A stretch of DNA of 64,000 nucleotides from Flavobacterium ajazii (GCF_010614725.1 NZ_JAAEHL010000002.1:186001-250000); one strand, 5' to 3'; positions 8,425 through 18,080 are shown, counted from the first letter of the stretch. A program made the numbers and translations. The notes: generated by a model from the sequence alone, not told the origin.

Positions 8425-9222
8425 TTAATTCCAACGATTGTTATTGAACTGATTTTTTTTCCAGTATAACATCATTAAAAAACCGGCAATCGCTCCTCCA
8501 ACGTGAGCAAAATGGGCAATCCCTGTACCTCCACTTCCAAAAAGGGAGCTACCTTTAAATCCTAAAAATAAATCAATTGCTAAAATTCCCGGAACAAAAT
8601 ATTTCGCTTTGATTGGAACAGGAATAAACATTAAGGCTAACTCAGCATTAGGAAACATAAAGGCAAAAGCGGTAAGCAAACCATAGATTGCACCAGAAGC
8701 TCCTAAGACAGGAGATTGTACAATTCCAGCAGCCTCTCCTAAAATATTAAATTGTTCTTGAGTACAATGTGCATTTTTTAGAATAGCAGCAACTTGACCT
8801 TGTATAATTTCCCCAGATTCATATCTTGTATTCAAAATTAAATGAAGGTCAGCTTTAGATAAATTCAATTCTGAAACCGAACTCAAAAGCGATTGCAACT
8901 GAAGGTAATTTACTCCTGTGTGAAGCAAAGCTGCTCCTAGTCCACATGAAATATAAAAAAACAAGAACTTTTTTCCTCCCCAAAAATGTTCCAATGCAGA
9001 ACCAAAACTATATAATGCAAACATGTTAAATAAAATATGAGCAAAATTTGGCCATGGTGCATGCATAAACATATGAGTAATAATCTGCCAAATTTGAAAA
9101 TTATTACTTTCAGGATAAAACAATGATAAATACCCATAAGATGCATCTACCAACTGAGAACCTACAAAAAAAATAATATTAATAATAAGGAGTTGTTTTA
9201 CAACTGGAGTGATATTCATCAT
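8425..9222 (-). CDS. Rhomboid family intramembrane serine protease (first of two)
   Basis: The 265-residue membrane protease carries Ser176 in LGASGAIYG and His240 in HFAHVGGAIAGF, with HILFNMFALYSFG supplying the conserved His/Asn. Compared with its neighbour it has a polar insert of about 60 residues (110-170), probably a loop outside the membrane that could govern substrate choice. Its ATG overlaps the mutL TGA (ATGA), so the two are translationally coupled. A second ATG lies one codon downstream. Tandem rhomboids of unequal architecture suggest divided substrates rather than a recent copy. Confidence 0.91.
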   Translation of the reverse strand: MMNITPVVKQLLIINIIFFVGSQLVDASYGYLSLFYPESNNFQIWQIITHMFMHAPWPNFAHILFNMFALYSFGSALEHFWGGKKFLFFYISCGLGAALLHTGVNYLQLQSLLSSVSELNLSKADLHLILNTRYESGEIIQGQVAAILKNAHCTQEQFNILGEAAGIVQSPVLGASGAIYGLLTAFAFMFPNAELALMFIPVPIKAKYFVPGILAIDLFLGFKGSSLFGSGGTGIAHFAHVGGAIAGFLMMLYWKKNQFNNNRWN

Positions 9223-11132
9223 AAGGCAAACTTTTTATCTATATCTTCCACACGCATAGTGATGAAAGTAGGTTTTTGAAAAGGTGAAATATTAGGATCT
9301 TTACAGGCAAACAAACCGTTTACTAAATTATCTTGTTCTTTTTCGGTTAAATATGATCCGGTTTTAACCGATAAACTTTTGGCCATCGACTTGGCAATAG
9401 TATCATTCTGACTATAACTGTTGGCAGGAATGCCGTCCTGTAAATCACTCAACAATTGTTCTATTACCAGCGGAACTTCACTTTCGGTAATATTTACCGG
9501 AATTCCGGAAATCACAACATGATCTGACATTGTCGCATCAAAGACAAATCCGGTGGTTTCCAGTGAAGGTTTTAATTCTTCAATCAGTTCCATTTCTGCA
9601 GAAGAATAAAATAAATCCAGCGGAAAAAGCAATTGCTGACTTGAAGCCTGCGTAACGGTCATATTTAGTAAAAACTGTTCGTACAAAATACGCTGATGAG
9701 CACGCTGCTGATCCACAATAACCATTCCTGATTTAATTGGCGAAACAATATATTTTTTATGAATCTGATACGTTTTCTGACTAGTCTGTTCTACCTCATC
9801 GTCGTTAAACAAAGAAGAAGTCACTTCTTCATTTTCGAATGTAAAAGGCGAACTTTCTATACTTTCAGAATTTTCGGTATCCAGTCCCACATACAAACTT
9901 TCCCAGCTTGCAGTAGGCTCTACTCGTTTTGAATAACCAGAATAGGATGACCCGGACGAAGATCCTGAACTGTAGTTTGAAGGTCCCGAACTGGCTTTAC
10001 TGAAATGCTGATTCGTTTTGTCATCGGTAAACGGATTAAAAGTGGAATCAACCTGAATTGTTGGCGTTTCCGCCTGCATATCTTTATAATGATATGGTGT
10101 ATCTAAATTTGAATCTCTGTCAAAATCCAAAACCGGAGCCACATTAAACTGACCTAAACTATGTTTTATTGAGGCTCTCAAAATAGCATACAAAGCTGAT
10201 TCATCATCAAACTTTATTTCAGTTTTAGTCGGATGTATATTAATATCAATTGTATTAGGCGGTACCTGAAGATACAAAAAGTAACTTGGCTGTGAACCAT
10301 CTTTCAATAAGCCGTCGTAAGCTGCCATAACTGCATGATGCAAATAACCGCTTTTTATGAAACGATCATTTACAAAAAAGAACTGTTCTCCTCTATTTTT
10401 CTTCGCAAATTCAGGCTTGCAAACAAATCCTTGAATATTGATAATCTCTGTATCTTCATTTACAGGAACCAATTTTTCATTAGTCTTACCAGACATAATT
10501 CCAACAATTCGCTGACGATAACCTGCTGCCGGAAGATTATACATTTCACTCCCATTATGATAAAAAGTAAAATGAATATTTGGATGTGCAAGTGCCACAC
10601 GCTGAAATTCATCCATGACATGACGAAATTCAACCGTATCCGACTTTAAGAAATTACGACGTGCCGGAATATTAAAAAACAGATTTTTCACGGCAAACGA
10701 AGTGCCTTTTGGTAAAACAGCCACTTCCTGCGAAACAAATTTACTACCCTCAATTACAATGTGCGTTCCTAATTCGTCCTGATCTTGTTTGGTTTTCATT
10801 TCCATGTGGGCAATTGCAGCAATAGAAGCCAATGCTTCTCCACGAAAACCTTTGGTTGCAAGAGAAAACAAATCTTCTGCCTGACGGATTTTTGAAGTTG
10901 CGTGGCGCGCAAAACACAAACGGGCATCAGTAACACTCATCCCCTTGCCATTATCAATAACCTGAACCAATGATTTACCGGCATCTTTTATAATCAGTTT
11001 AATGTCCGTTGCATTTGCATCAACAGCATTTTCTAACAATTCTTTTACCACTGAAGCAGGCCTTTGGACCACCTCTCCAGCAGCAATTTGATTAGCAACG
11101 TGATCAGGAAGTAATTGAATTATACTTGACAT
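9219..11132 (-). CDS. mutL: DNA mismatch repair protein MutL
   Basis: MutL couples mismatch recognition by MutS to strand removal. The GHKL ATPase is complete: ELLENAVDA, DNGKGM, RHATSKI and the GFRGEALASI lid are all present in the first 110 residues. A Ser/Gly-rich linker lies near 380-410 and the dimerisation domain after about 450. The C-terminal domain lacks the usual nicking-endonuclease signature: the DQHAxxE position reads DQQRAHQR from D474, and the zinc motif CPHGRP reads SPFQKP at 616-621. At 637 residues the length is normal. The loss may be typical of the lineage. Confidence 0.95.
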   Translation of the reverse strand: MSSIIQLLPDHVANQIAAGEVVQRPASVVKELLENAVDANATDIKLIIKDAGKSLVQVIDNGKGMSVTDARLCFARHATSKIRQAEDLFSLATKGFRGEALASIAAIAHMEMKTKQDQDELGTHIVIEGSKFVSQEVAVLPKGTSFAVKNLFFNIPARRNFLKSDTVEFRHVMDEFQRVALAHPNIHFTFYHNGSEMYNLPAAGYRQRIVGIMSGKTNEKLVPVNEDTEIINIQGFVCKPEFAKKNRGEQFFFVNDRFIKSGYLHHAVMAAYDGLLKDGSQPSYFLYLQVPPNTIDINIHPTKTEIKFDDESALYAILRASIKHSLGQFNVAPVLDFDRDSNLDTPYHYKDMQAETPTIQVDSTFNPFTDDKTNQHFSKASSGPSNYSSGSSSGSSYSGYSKRVEPTASWESLYVGLDTENSESIESSPFTFENEEVTSSLFNDDEVEQTSQKTYQIHKKYIVSPIKSGMVIVDQQRAHQRILYEQFLLNMTVTQASSQQLLFPLDLFYSSAEMELIEELKPSLETTGFVFDATMSDHVVISGIPVNITESEVPLVIEQLLSDLQDGIPANSYSQNDTIAKSMAKSLSVKTGSYLTEKEQDNLVNGLFACKDPNISPFQKPTFITMRVEDIDKKFAL

Positions 11133-11251
11133 TAAAATTTAAGATAGTAGATTAACGATTTAAGAATTTTGATTTAAAATCTAAACTAAGGTATACAAAT
11201 TTAATAATTTTCTCTTGGCTTTTAGAATATGTCATGTCATAAAAAAAACAA

Positions 11252-11285
11252 AAAACCTATACCATTATTACACAGTATAGGTTTT
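11252..11285 (-). terminator. Rho-independent terminator of ribH
   Basis: AAAACCTATAC (11252-11262) and GTATAGGTTTT (11275-11285) form an 11-bp stem. On the minus strand it is followed by TGTTTTTTTT, and it starts 23 bases after the ribH stop, so it separates ribH from mutL. Confidence 0.85.
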
Positions 11286-11308
11286 AATATTTTTAAAACA
11301 AACGTGTT

Positions 11309-11881
11309 TTATTCGTTTTCTATTTTTCTTGGTGAATCTTCAATCTGCAGAGCACCGGAAGTCAGCAAAGGCTGGTTGAATGTATGTGCAATTGAAGCCT
11401 GCTGACGAATGTAGGCCATTTTAATAGCGGCAATTGCTGCTTCTGTACCTTTATTTCCGTGAACTCCTCCGCTTCTGTCAATTGACTGCTGCATGTTATT
11501 ATCTGTTAAAACACAGAAAATAACAGGAATATCGGTTTGAACATTCAAGTCTTTAATTCCCTGTGTAACACCTTCACACACAAAATCAAAATGTTTGGTT
11601 TGTCCCTGAATTACACATCCGATTACAATAACCACATCAACGTTTTGTGTCTGAAGCATTTTTTTTGCTCCATAAATCAATTCAAAACTTCCCGGAACAT
11701 TCCAACGGATAATTTGCTGTGCAGGAACTTCACAATCGATCAGCGCATCAAAAGCACCATTATAAAGTCCTTCTGTTATAGTATCATTCCATTCAGAAAC
11801 AACAATCCCAAATCGAAAGTCTTTCGCATTTGGGATTGTGTTTTTATCGTATTCTGATAAATTTTTATTTTCGGTAGCCAT
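11309..11881 (-). CDS. ribH: 6,7-dimethyl-8-ribityllumazine synthase
   Basis: RibH condenses 5-amino-6-ribitylaminouracil with dihydroxybutanone phosphate in riboflavin synthesis. The substrate-binding block VVSEWNDTITEGL, NVPGSFELIYGAKKM, GCVIQGQTKHFDFV with the catalytic His, and RSGGVHGNKGTEAA are all intact. At 190 residues it carries an N-terminal extension of about 20 residues and a C-terminal tail of about 20 polar residues beyond the core. No FMN riboswitch was recognised upstream. TAGATTTG- and TATTTTTG-type -7 boxes on the minus strand at 11937-11944 and 11929-11936 could give it its own promoter. Confidence 0.95.
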   Translation of the reverse strand: MATENKNLSEYDKNTIPNAKDFRFGIVVSEWNDTITEGLYNGAFDALIDCEVPAQQIIRWNVPGSFELIYGAKKMLQTQNVDVVIVIGCVIQGQTKHFDFVCEGVTQGIKDLNVQTDIPVIFCVLTDNNMQQSIDRSGGVHGNKGTEAAIAAIKMAYIRQQASIAHTFNQPLLTSGALQIEDSPRKIENE

Positions 11882-11973
11882 TTTTAATATTTAAGATTTA
11901 ACCCTTATTTCGGGGTTGATTTAGATTGCAAAAATACAAATCTAAAAACTAAATCTGAACTCTAAAAATTAAA

Positions 11974-12753
11974 TTATTGCGCTAATCCAATCAAAGCATC
12001 AACTGAAGCAGCTTCAGGAGTTCCGTCAAAATTTTCTTTGATATCTGTCAAATATTTTAACGCATCTTCCTTCTGACCTAAAGCCAAAGCTGTTTTACCT
12101 GCTTTTAACAAGAAACGAGGAGTTGTAAAATCGTTTTTGTTAGATTCAGCAGCTTTTACATAATAACTTAAAGCTTCTTTTTGGTTATTTTTCTGAGAGT
12201 ATGCATCTCCTATAGCTCCAGTTGCCAATGCACTCAAAATCATATCACCCGACTTAAACTCTCCAAGATATTTAATTGCATCGTCAAATTTACCTGTATT
12301 CAAATAGGCCATACCAGCATAGTAGTTTGCTAAATTTCCGGCATCTGTTCCAGAATATTCTTCTGCAATTTTAATGAATCCGAATTTACCTTCAGAACCG
12401 TTCAATGCTAATTTGTATAATGAATCACTTGCTACACCATCAACAGCTTTTTGGAAGTTTTGCTGTGCAACAAACATTTCGTTAGCAGCTTCATCCTGTT
12501 TAGGAGTTTCAATAAATTTCTGGTAAGCTAAATATCCAATAGTAGCAACTGCAATACCAGCAACTAAACCAATAATGATTTTTTGATTTTTAGCAACCCA
12601 GTCTTCAGTTTTTGAAGCAGTTTCATCTAATTTAGAAAAAACACCAGCTGTTGTGCTGTCTTTTTCATCAATTACTACCTGTTGTTCTTCAGTTACTTCT
12701 TTTACTTCCTTCTCTTTCGGTGCTTTATATCCTCTTTTATTGTAAGTAGCCAT
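11974..12753 (-). CDS. TPR-containing single-pass membrane protein (YfgM-like)
   Basis: The 259-residue protein has a charged cytoplasmic N-terminus rich in Lys/Glu, one membrane helix at about 60-78 (IIIGLVAGIAVATIGYLAY) and an outer tetratricopeptide region. TPR-like units read ANYYAGMAYLNTGKFDDAI, IGDAYSQKNNQKEALSYY and LKAGKTALALGQKEDALKYL. The layout resembles YfgM/TPR_21 proteins, which work with the Sec translocon and periplasmic chaperones, but that role is inference. It is the first gene of the minus-strand block ahead of ribH. A TATTTTTG box at 12776-12783 (minus strand) fits a promoter. Confidence 0.8.
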   Translation of the reverse strand: MATYNKRGYKAPKEKEVKEVTEEQQVVIDEKDSTTAGVFSKLDETASKTEDWVAKNQKIIIGLVAGIAVATIGYLAYQKFIETPKQDEAANEMFVAQQNFQKAVDGVASDSLYKLALNGSEGKFGFIKIAEEYSGTDAGNLANYYAGMAYLNTGKFDDAIKYLGEFKSGDMILSALATGAIGDAYSQKNNQKEALSYYVKAAESNKNDFTTPRFLLKAGKTALALGQKEDALKYLTDIKENFDGTPEAASVDALIGLAQ

Positions 12754-12901
12754 TTAAAATTAATTTAGTGAACGGCAAAAATAAAATTTTTATTGAAACT
12801 GAGATAAAAAAAAGCAAAATTATCACTATTTTAAAAAAAATATTTTACTAAAGCATTTGTCCTTTCGCAGAAGCAGGAAAATAAATCAGCCTAAGAATCT
12901 T

Positions 12902-12930
12902 CCGAAACCAATTATATCGATAATTTTCGG
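12902..12930. repeat. Hairpin in the recF leader
   Basis: CCGAA/TTCGG and AATTAT/ATAATT form a broken stem around ATCG, with bases 12907-12909 bulged. It lies in the 241-base region between divergent genes, 65 bases before recF. No T tract follows. It may be an untranslated-leader structure or chance. Confidence 0.3.
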
Positions 12931-12994
12931 TAATTTGCAGCCTCAAATTTTTGCTGCCAAAAACGGTGAATTTTTCACGTGGAGTCCCTAAAAA

Positions 12995-14074
12995 ATGCAT
13001 TTAAACAAAATTTCTTTATTCAATTATAAAAACTTTTCCGAAGCAAGTTTTGAATTCGACCTCAAAATCAACTGCTTTGTGGGAAAAAATGGTATTGGAA
13101 AAACCAACGTACTGGATGCCATTTATCATCTTGCTTACGGAAAAAGCTATTTTAATCCACTTGCTGTTCAAAACATCAAACATGGTGAAGAGTTTTTTGT
13201 AATTGATGCCGAATTAAATAAAAACGAAAGAACAGAGCAGATTGTCTGCAGTTTAAAAAAAGGACAAAAAAAGGTTTTAAAGCGAAATGGTAAACCCTAC
13301 GATAAATTCTCAGATCATATCGGGTTTATTCCGCTAGTCATTATTTCGCCTGCAGATCGTGATTTGATTGTTGAAGGAAGCGAAACCCGCCGAAAATTTA
13401 TGGATAGTGTAATTTCTCAGTTAGATTCTACTTATCTCCATCAATTAATAAACTATCAAAAAGTAATTACGCAGCGAAATGCCCTTTTAAAGTATTTTGC
13501 CCTTAATCATACTTTTGACAACGACACCTTATCTATATATAACGAACAGCTGAATGAATACGGAAAATCGATTTTTGAAAAACGAAAAGATTTCCTTGAG
13601 CAATTTATACCAATATTTAATGTACATCATCAGGCAATAACCGGATCTGAAGAAAGCGTACAATTGGTTTACGAAAGCCATTTGCACGAAAAAGACCTTT
13701 TAACGCTTTTACAGGAAAACATCAATAAGGACAGAGTGCTGCATTATACAACAGTCGGAATTCATAAAGATGATTTGTCTTTTGAAATTGATTCACATCC
13801 GATAAAAAAATTCGGATCACAAGGACAACAGAAGTCTTTTCTGATAGCCCTAAAATTAGCTCAATTTGAGTTTCTGAAAAAACAAAGCGGTGTAAAACCC
13901 ATTCTTTTATTTGATGATATTTTTGATAAACTTGACGAAACGCGTGTTGCCAAAATTGTAGAAATGGTAAATACCGAAACTTTTGGACAGCTTTTTATTT
14001 CTGACACGCACCCGGAACGCACCGAAACGATTGTAAAATCGACACATCAGAGTTATAAAATATTTAATTTATAA
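12995..14074 (+). CDS. recF: DNA replication and repair protein RecF
   Basis: RecF is an SMC-like ATPase that helps load RecA at gapped DNA together with RecO and RecR. The Walker A motif GKNGIGKT is at residues 30-37. The signature region reads HKDDLSFEI then [17 protein letters not shown], and the Walker B strand [13 protein letters not shown] is intact. The length of 359 residues is normal. The gene is not next to dnaA or dnaN as in many bacteria, which is usual in Flavobacteria. Its neighbours are oriented differently, so it appears to be transcribed alone or with the DUF2461 gene. Confidence 0.95.
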   Translation: MHLNKISLFNYKNFSEASFEFDLKINCFVGKNGIGKTNVLDAIYHLAYGKSYFNPLAVQNIKHGEEFFVIDAELNKNERTEQIVCSLKKGQKKVLKRNGKPYDKFSDHIGFIPLVIISPADRDLIVEGSETRRKFMDSVISQLDSTYLHQLINYQKVITQRNALLKYFALNHTFDNDTLSIYNEQLNEYGKSIFEKRKDFLEQFIPIFNVHHQAITGSEESVQLVYESHLHEKDLLTLLQENINKDRVLHYTTVGIHKDDLSFEIDSHPIKKFGSQGQQKSFLIALKLAQFEFLKKQSGVKPILLFDDIFDKLDETRVAKIVEMVNTETFGQLFISDTHPERTETIVKSTHQSYKIFNL

Positions 14075-14194
14075 TTTTTATGATTTCAAAAAATGATATA
14101 ATTTGTATCATTTTCAGAATCAGTCCCAAAACAGAAATCATTAAATTAGCCTAAACAAAACTTAGAAAACAACTGCAATAAATATTTAAGAAAC

Positions 14195-14872
14195 ATGTTA
14201 GCGAAAGAATCATTGCAATTTTTAGACGATTTAAAAAGAAACAATAATAGAGACTGGTTTCAGGACAATAAAAAACGATATGAAGTTTTTAAAAAAGATT
14301 ATCATCAATTGGTGAGCGATTTTCTCGATGTCATGAAACCACTCGATCCTTCCTTAGAATTATTGGAAGTCAAAAACTGTACTTTCAGAATTAACCGTGA
14401 TATTCGTTTTTCTAAAGATAAATCTCCTTACAAAGCACATTTAGGAATCTGGATGTCTGGCGGAACAAAAGGTTTGAACCGCGCCGGATATTATGTTCAT
14501 ATCGAAAAAGGCGCGAGTTTTATTGCTGGCGGATTTTATTCACCTGAAGCAGAAGACTTAAAGAAAGTCCGTAAAGAAATTGCTTTTTTCTATGATGATT
14601 TACAGGAAATTTTAAATGATAAAAACTTCAAAAAAGAGTTTAAAAGTTTAGACATAAACGAAAACAATTCACTTAAAAGTATGCCTCGCGGTTACGAAAA
14701 AGACCATCCAGCAATTGAATTTTTAAAACTGAAAAGCTTCACTGCAACTCAAGTTTATAACGTTTCTGAAGTCTTGGAAAAAGATTTCGTAAAGAAAATG
14801 AGTCAAAAACTTATTGCTTTAAAACCTCTAAACGAATTCATCAACCGCGCTTTGGATACTGAAGAATTTTAG
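14195..14872 (+). CDS. DUF2461 family protein
   Basis: The 225-residue cytoplasmic protein shows the family's start, FLDDLKRNNNRDWFQDNKKRY, followed by FRINRDIRFSKDKSPYKAH and the GYYVHIE and GGGF-type blocks (IAGGFYSPE). The family (TIGR02453) has no established biochemical role. Basic and aromatic residues are concentrated in the conserved blocks. It stands 120 bases after recF, with no obvious own promoter, and is followed by a strong hairpin. Confidence 0.88.
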   Translation: MLAKESLQFLDDLKRNNNRDWFQDNKKRYEVFKKDYHQLVSDFLDVMKPLDPSLELLEVKNCTFRINRDIRFSKDKSPYKAHLGIWMSGGTKGLNRAGYYVHIEKGASFIAGGFYSPEAEDLKKVRKEIAFFYDDLQEILNDKNFKKEFKSLDINENNSLKSMPRGYEKDHPAIEFLKLKSFTATQVYNVSEVLEKDFVKKMSQKLIALKPLNEFINRALDTEEF

Positions 14873-14880
14873 AAAAAAAA

Positions 14881-14928
14881 CGCCATGAATTCACGATTTA
14901 TTCAAAATTAATTCGTGAATTCGTGGCG
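14881..14928. repeat. Inverted repeat CGCCAyGAATTCACGA
   Basis: Arms at 14881-14896 and 14913-14928 pair over 16 positions with one T-G wobble and a 16-base loop. A-rich tracts flank both sides, so on the plus strand no T run follows. A T tract follows only on the minus strand, where there is no gene to terminate. It therefore looks like a dispersed palindromic element rather than a terminator of the upstream plus-strand gene. Confidence 0.7.
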
Positions 14929-14942
14929 AAAAAACTTTTATA

Positions 14943-15995
14943 ATGAAAAGGAAAATACTTTTTCTTGGAGAATCTTATCGCGCCGACGCCATTACCTGGA
15001 TGAAAGGCCTGAAAGAATTTGGCGATTTTGAAATTATTACCTGGGAACTTCAAACTCCAAATAATCAAAGATTCAAACGTATTTTAGAGTATTTATTTGC
15101 CCCTGTTTCTATTCAAAAAATCATCAGAAAAGAAAAACCGGACATGATTATTGCTGAAAGAACAACAAGTTACGGTTTTCTTGCCGCATTATCAGGATCC
15201 AAAACTATTGCTATTGCACAACAAGGCAGAACCGATTTATGGCCTGAAACTTCAGTTTTATATCCTTATAAAAAATTCATTCAGAAATATGCTTTTAAAA
15301 AAGCGCATTTAATTCATGCTTGGGGACCTGTCATGGCTATTCACATGAAAGAGACTGGTGTTGAAATGAATAAAGTTTTAATACTCCCAAAAGGAATTGA
15401 TTTATCAATTTTTACTCCTTCAACTAATAATTCGAACAAAATTGAGGCAATTGTAACACGTTCGCTACAGCCAGAATACCGACACGATTCTATTCTAAAA
15501 GCTTTCGGAATTTTAAACCAAAAAGGAATTGATTTTTCTCTGACCATTGTTGGAGACGGAACAAGATTGCAGTTTTTAAAAGATTTAGCAAAAGAACTCC
15601 AGATCGAAAACAAAGTAATATTTACAGGAAGAATTCCGAATACAGAACTTCCAAAATTATTACAGCAATCGAATATTTATATCAGTATGCCAATTACCGA
15701 GGGTGTTTCGGCCTCTTTATTTGAAGCTATGGCCTGCAATTGCTATCCTGTCGTTTCTGATATTCCCGGAAATCAAAGCTGGATTACACATCGCGAAAAC
15801 GGACAGTTAATTGAAATCGATAATGTCAAAATGCTGGCAGAAGAATTAATTTGGTCTTTTGAAAATCCTGAATTACGAAATGAGGCGATTATTCGAAATA
15901 GAAAATTTGTGAAGGAGAATGCGAATTATTATATTAATATGACGATTATTTCAGAGAAATATCATGAGTTACTGAATCGAAACCTAGACTATTAA
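14943..15995 (+). CDS. Glycosyltransferase family 4 protein
   Basis: The 350-residue protein has the two-domain GT-B pattern. The N-terminal half has a Rossmann start (KILFLGES), and the C-terminal half carries KGIDLSIF, SLQPEYRHDSILKAF, VGDGTRLQFLKDLA, FTGRIPNTELPKLL and the donor-binding EGVSASLFEAMACNCYPVVSD block with the conserved Glu. This is the usual retaining nucleotide-sugar transferase layout. The acceptor is unknown; no polysaccharide cluster surrounds it. The next gene starts one base after its stop. Confidence 0.85.
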   Translation: MKRKILFLGESYRADAITWMKGLKEFGDFEIITWELQTPNNQRFKRILEYLFAPVSIQKIIRKEKPDMIIAERTTSYGFLAALSGSKTIAIAQQGRTDLWPETSVLYPYKKFIQKYAFKKAHLIHAWGPVMAIHMKETGVEMNKVLILPKGIDLSIFTPSTNNSNKIEAIVTRSLQPEYRHDSILKAFGILNQKGIDFSLTIVGDGTRLQFLKDLAKELQIENKVIFTGRIPNTELPKLLQQSNIYISMPITEGVSASLFEAMACNCYPVVSDIPGNQSWITHRENGQLIEIDNVKMLAEELIWSFENPELRNEAIIRNRKFVKENANYYINMTIISEKYHELLNRNLDY

Positions 15996-15996
15996 T

Positions 15997-16419
15997 ATGG
16001 AAAAAATATTAATTTTCACTCCTATAGCATTAGCTTTCGGATACTTATTTTTTTATATGCTTTGGGGACAAGGATTAAACCCAAAAACTTTTAGATATAA
16101 TACTCTTTTTGACAATGCTAAACTAGTAAAACATTTAATTTTTGCTTTCTGTTTTTTCATCATTGGAATTTTTAGATTGAAATCAAATCCTGCAGGTGCA
16201 TTTTATTTTGTTCCTTTAATTTTCATTTTATTAGTTAGACTTTTCAACCCTCTTTTTCAAACTTTATACAATCGAAATATTATAATAGCAACTAAGTGGG
16301 ATTACCCACCTAGAGGAAAAAAGGGAATAAAAATTTCAGATCGAATAATTGGTGCGTTAATTTTGTTACTTTCTATGATTTCCCCTATAATCCTAATGAT
16401 TTTATTAGAAGACGCTTAA
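15997..16419 (+). CDS. Small membrane protein of unknown function
   Basis: The 140-residue protein has four hydrophobic segments (about 5-22, 46-60, 70-83 and 118-137) and a basic loop with PPRGKKGIK before the last helix. I do not recognise the family. It begins one base after the glycosyltransferase stop, so the two are likely co-transcribed. The C-terminus is not truncated by any visible frameshift. Confidence 0.6.
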   Translation: MEKILIFTPIALAFGYLFFYMLWGQGLNPKTFRYNTLFDNAKLVKHLIFAFCFFIIGIFRLKSNPAGAFYFVPLIFILLVRLFNPLFQTLYNRNIIIATKWDYPPRGKKGIKISDRIIGALILLLSMISPIILMILLEDA

Positions 16420-16498
16420 ATTAATCATGAAGAATTCCAAGCTTTCGTTCCTAGCATAAAAATTTGCACTCTTTTCAGTTACCAAAACTTATAATTCA

Positions 16499-16506
16499 TA
16501 CTTTTG
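16499..16506 (+). promoter_or_regulatory. Probable -7 box of murB promoter
   Basis: TACTTTTG matches TAnnTTTG and lies 27 bases before the murB start. No exact TTG is found 19 bases upstream; TTA at 16479-16481 is close. Confidence 0.4.
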
Positions 16507-16533
16507 AATTCAGATTAAAAAGCCTTTTTATTT

Positions 16534-17547
16534 ATGGAAATCCAATCCAACTTTTCTTTAAAAAACTATAATACATTTGGCATTGATGCTAATGCTAAAG
16601 AATTTGTTGCTGTACATTCTATCGCAGAATTGAAAACCGTTTTAGAAGAAAACAAAAACAAGAAAAAATTTATTTTAGGAGGCGGAAGCAATATGCTTTT
16701 GACGAAAGATATTGATGCTTTGGTGATTCATATCGATTTAAAAGGCAAAAAAATCACGAAAGAAGACGATGATTTTGTTTGGGTAGAAAGCCAGACGGGA
16801 GAAGTATGGCATGATTTCGTTCTCTGGACAATTGACAATAATTTTGGCGGTTTAGAAAACATGTCATTGATTCCCGGAAATGTAGGCACAACTCCGGTTC
16901 AGAATATTGGAGCTTACGGAACTGAAATTAAAGATACTTTTATTTCTTGCGAAGCTATGAATATTGCAACTCAGGAAATGAAAACTTTCACCAATGCGGA
17001 ATGCAATTTTGGCTACCGTGAAAGTATTTTCAAAAATAAAGTAAAAGACCAATATATAATTACTTCGGTCATTTTTAAACTGACCAAACGCAATCATAAA
17101 ATCAATACTTCTTACGGGGATATTCTGGCTGAATTAGCAAAAAACAATATTACTGAACCTTCCCTAAAAGATGTCAGCAATGCTGTAATCGCTATCAGAA
17201 AAAGTAAATTACCAGACCCTAAAGAGTTAGGTAACAGTGGAAGTTTCTTTAAAAACCCAATTATCTTAAAGTCTGATTTTGAAAAAATTCATCAAAAGTT
17301 TCCTGAAATGAAATATTATGAAGTTTCAGAAACCGAGGTAAAAGTTCCAGCTGGCTGGCTGATTGAACAAGCTGGTTTTAAAGGAAAACGTTTTGGTGAT
17401 GCCGGCGTTCATAAAAATCAGGCTCTAGTCCTTGTAAATTATGGAAATGCAACCGGACAGGAAATTTTAGCAGTTTCAAAGGAGGTTCAAAAAACCGTTT
17501 TTGAAACTTTTGGCATCCATATTGATGCAGAAGTAAACGTTATTTAA
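16534..17547 (+). CDS. murB: UDP-N-acetylenolpyruvoylglucosamine reductase
   Basis: MurB uses FAD and NADPH to make UDP-N-acetylmuramate, the second committed step of peptidoglycan synthesis, in the cytoplasm. The FAD-binding motif LGGGSNML is near residue 47-54, followed by NMSLIPGNVGTTPVQNIGAYG. The catalytic Ser lies in GNSGSFFKNP, and AGWLIEQAGFKGKRFGDAGVH with the final EVNVI segment completes the fold. At 337 residues it has the E. coli-like type I length and arrangement. A -7 box lies just upstream. Confidence 0.95.
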   Translation: MEIQSNFSLKNYNTFGIDANAKEFVAVHSIAELKTVLEENKNKKKFILGGGSNMLLTKDIDALVIHIDLKGKKITKEDDDFVWVESQTGEVWHDFVLWTIDNNFGGLENMSLIPGNVGTTPVQNIGAYGTEIKDTFISCEAMNIATQEMKTFTNAECNFGYRESIFKNKVKDQYIITSVIFKLTKRNHKINTSYGDILAELAKNNITEPSLKDVSNAVIAIRKSKLPDPKELGNSGSFFKNPIILKSDFEKIHQKFPEMKYYEVSETEVKVPAGWLIEQAGFKGKRFGDAGVHKNQALVLVNYGNATGQEILAVSKEVQKTVFETFGIHIDAEVNVI

Positions 17548-17573
17548 AAAGGATTCATTTATTTTTGCTATTG

Positions 17574-18080
17574 ATGAGAAAACTAAACATTAGAATTATC
17601 TTAATTCAGTTCTTTGGAATGATTTTCTTCATTAATGGAATCCTCCAACTCAGAATTTATAGTGTAACTGAAAAAGTCATTTGTCTAAAAAATCATTTTC
17701 AAATTCAAAAACCAGAATATTACAATCAATTATTCCCAACAAAAGAAGATGCCTTAAGCTTTTGGCCCGGAGTATATGTCTGGATTTTTTTGGGTTTATT
17801 AGTTGGAATATTCTTAATTTCTTTCCTCAACTGGAAAAATAAACTTTCACCATTAAATACCATCATAATTGCAATATCCCTTTATGCCCTCTTAAGACTT
17901 AAATTTTTCAGAAGAGAAATAGTATCGCATTTATTCCGCCCTGTTAGAACAGCACTTTTTAATGATTTGGGAGCACAATGCCTTTTTGAAGGAATTATTT
18001 TTACAATCATTGGCTTAACCATTTTATACTTAAGTGCTAAACCAAATTTATTTAATTCCAAAAAGCCTTTTGAAAGATGA
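17574..18080 (+). CDS. Membrane protein of unknown function
   Basis: The protein of about 168 residues has three to four hydrophobic segments, at roughly 7-24, 66-86, 95-108 and 135-155. I do not recognise a family. An in-frame TTG lies nine bases upstream, but the ATG at 17574 opens MRKLNIRIILIQF directly before the first helix and is preferred. Its stop overlaps the next gene by four bases (ATGA), so the pair is translationally coupled. Confidence 0.6.
   Translation: MRKLNIRIILIQFFGMIFFINGILQLRIYSVTEKVICLKNHFQIQKPEYYNQLFPTKEDALSFWPGVYVWIFLGLLVGIFLISFLNWKNKLSPLNTIIIAISLYALLRLKFFRREIVSHLFRPVRTALFNDLGAQCLFEGIIFTIIGLTILYLSAKPNLFNSKKPFER

Noticed and set aside
12970..12990. parS-like TTTTTCACGTGGAG near recF
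   Set aside because: Only about 11 of 16 bases match the parS consensus, and it is not near parA/parB, so chance is likely.
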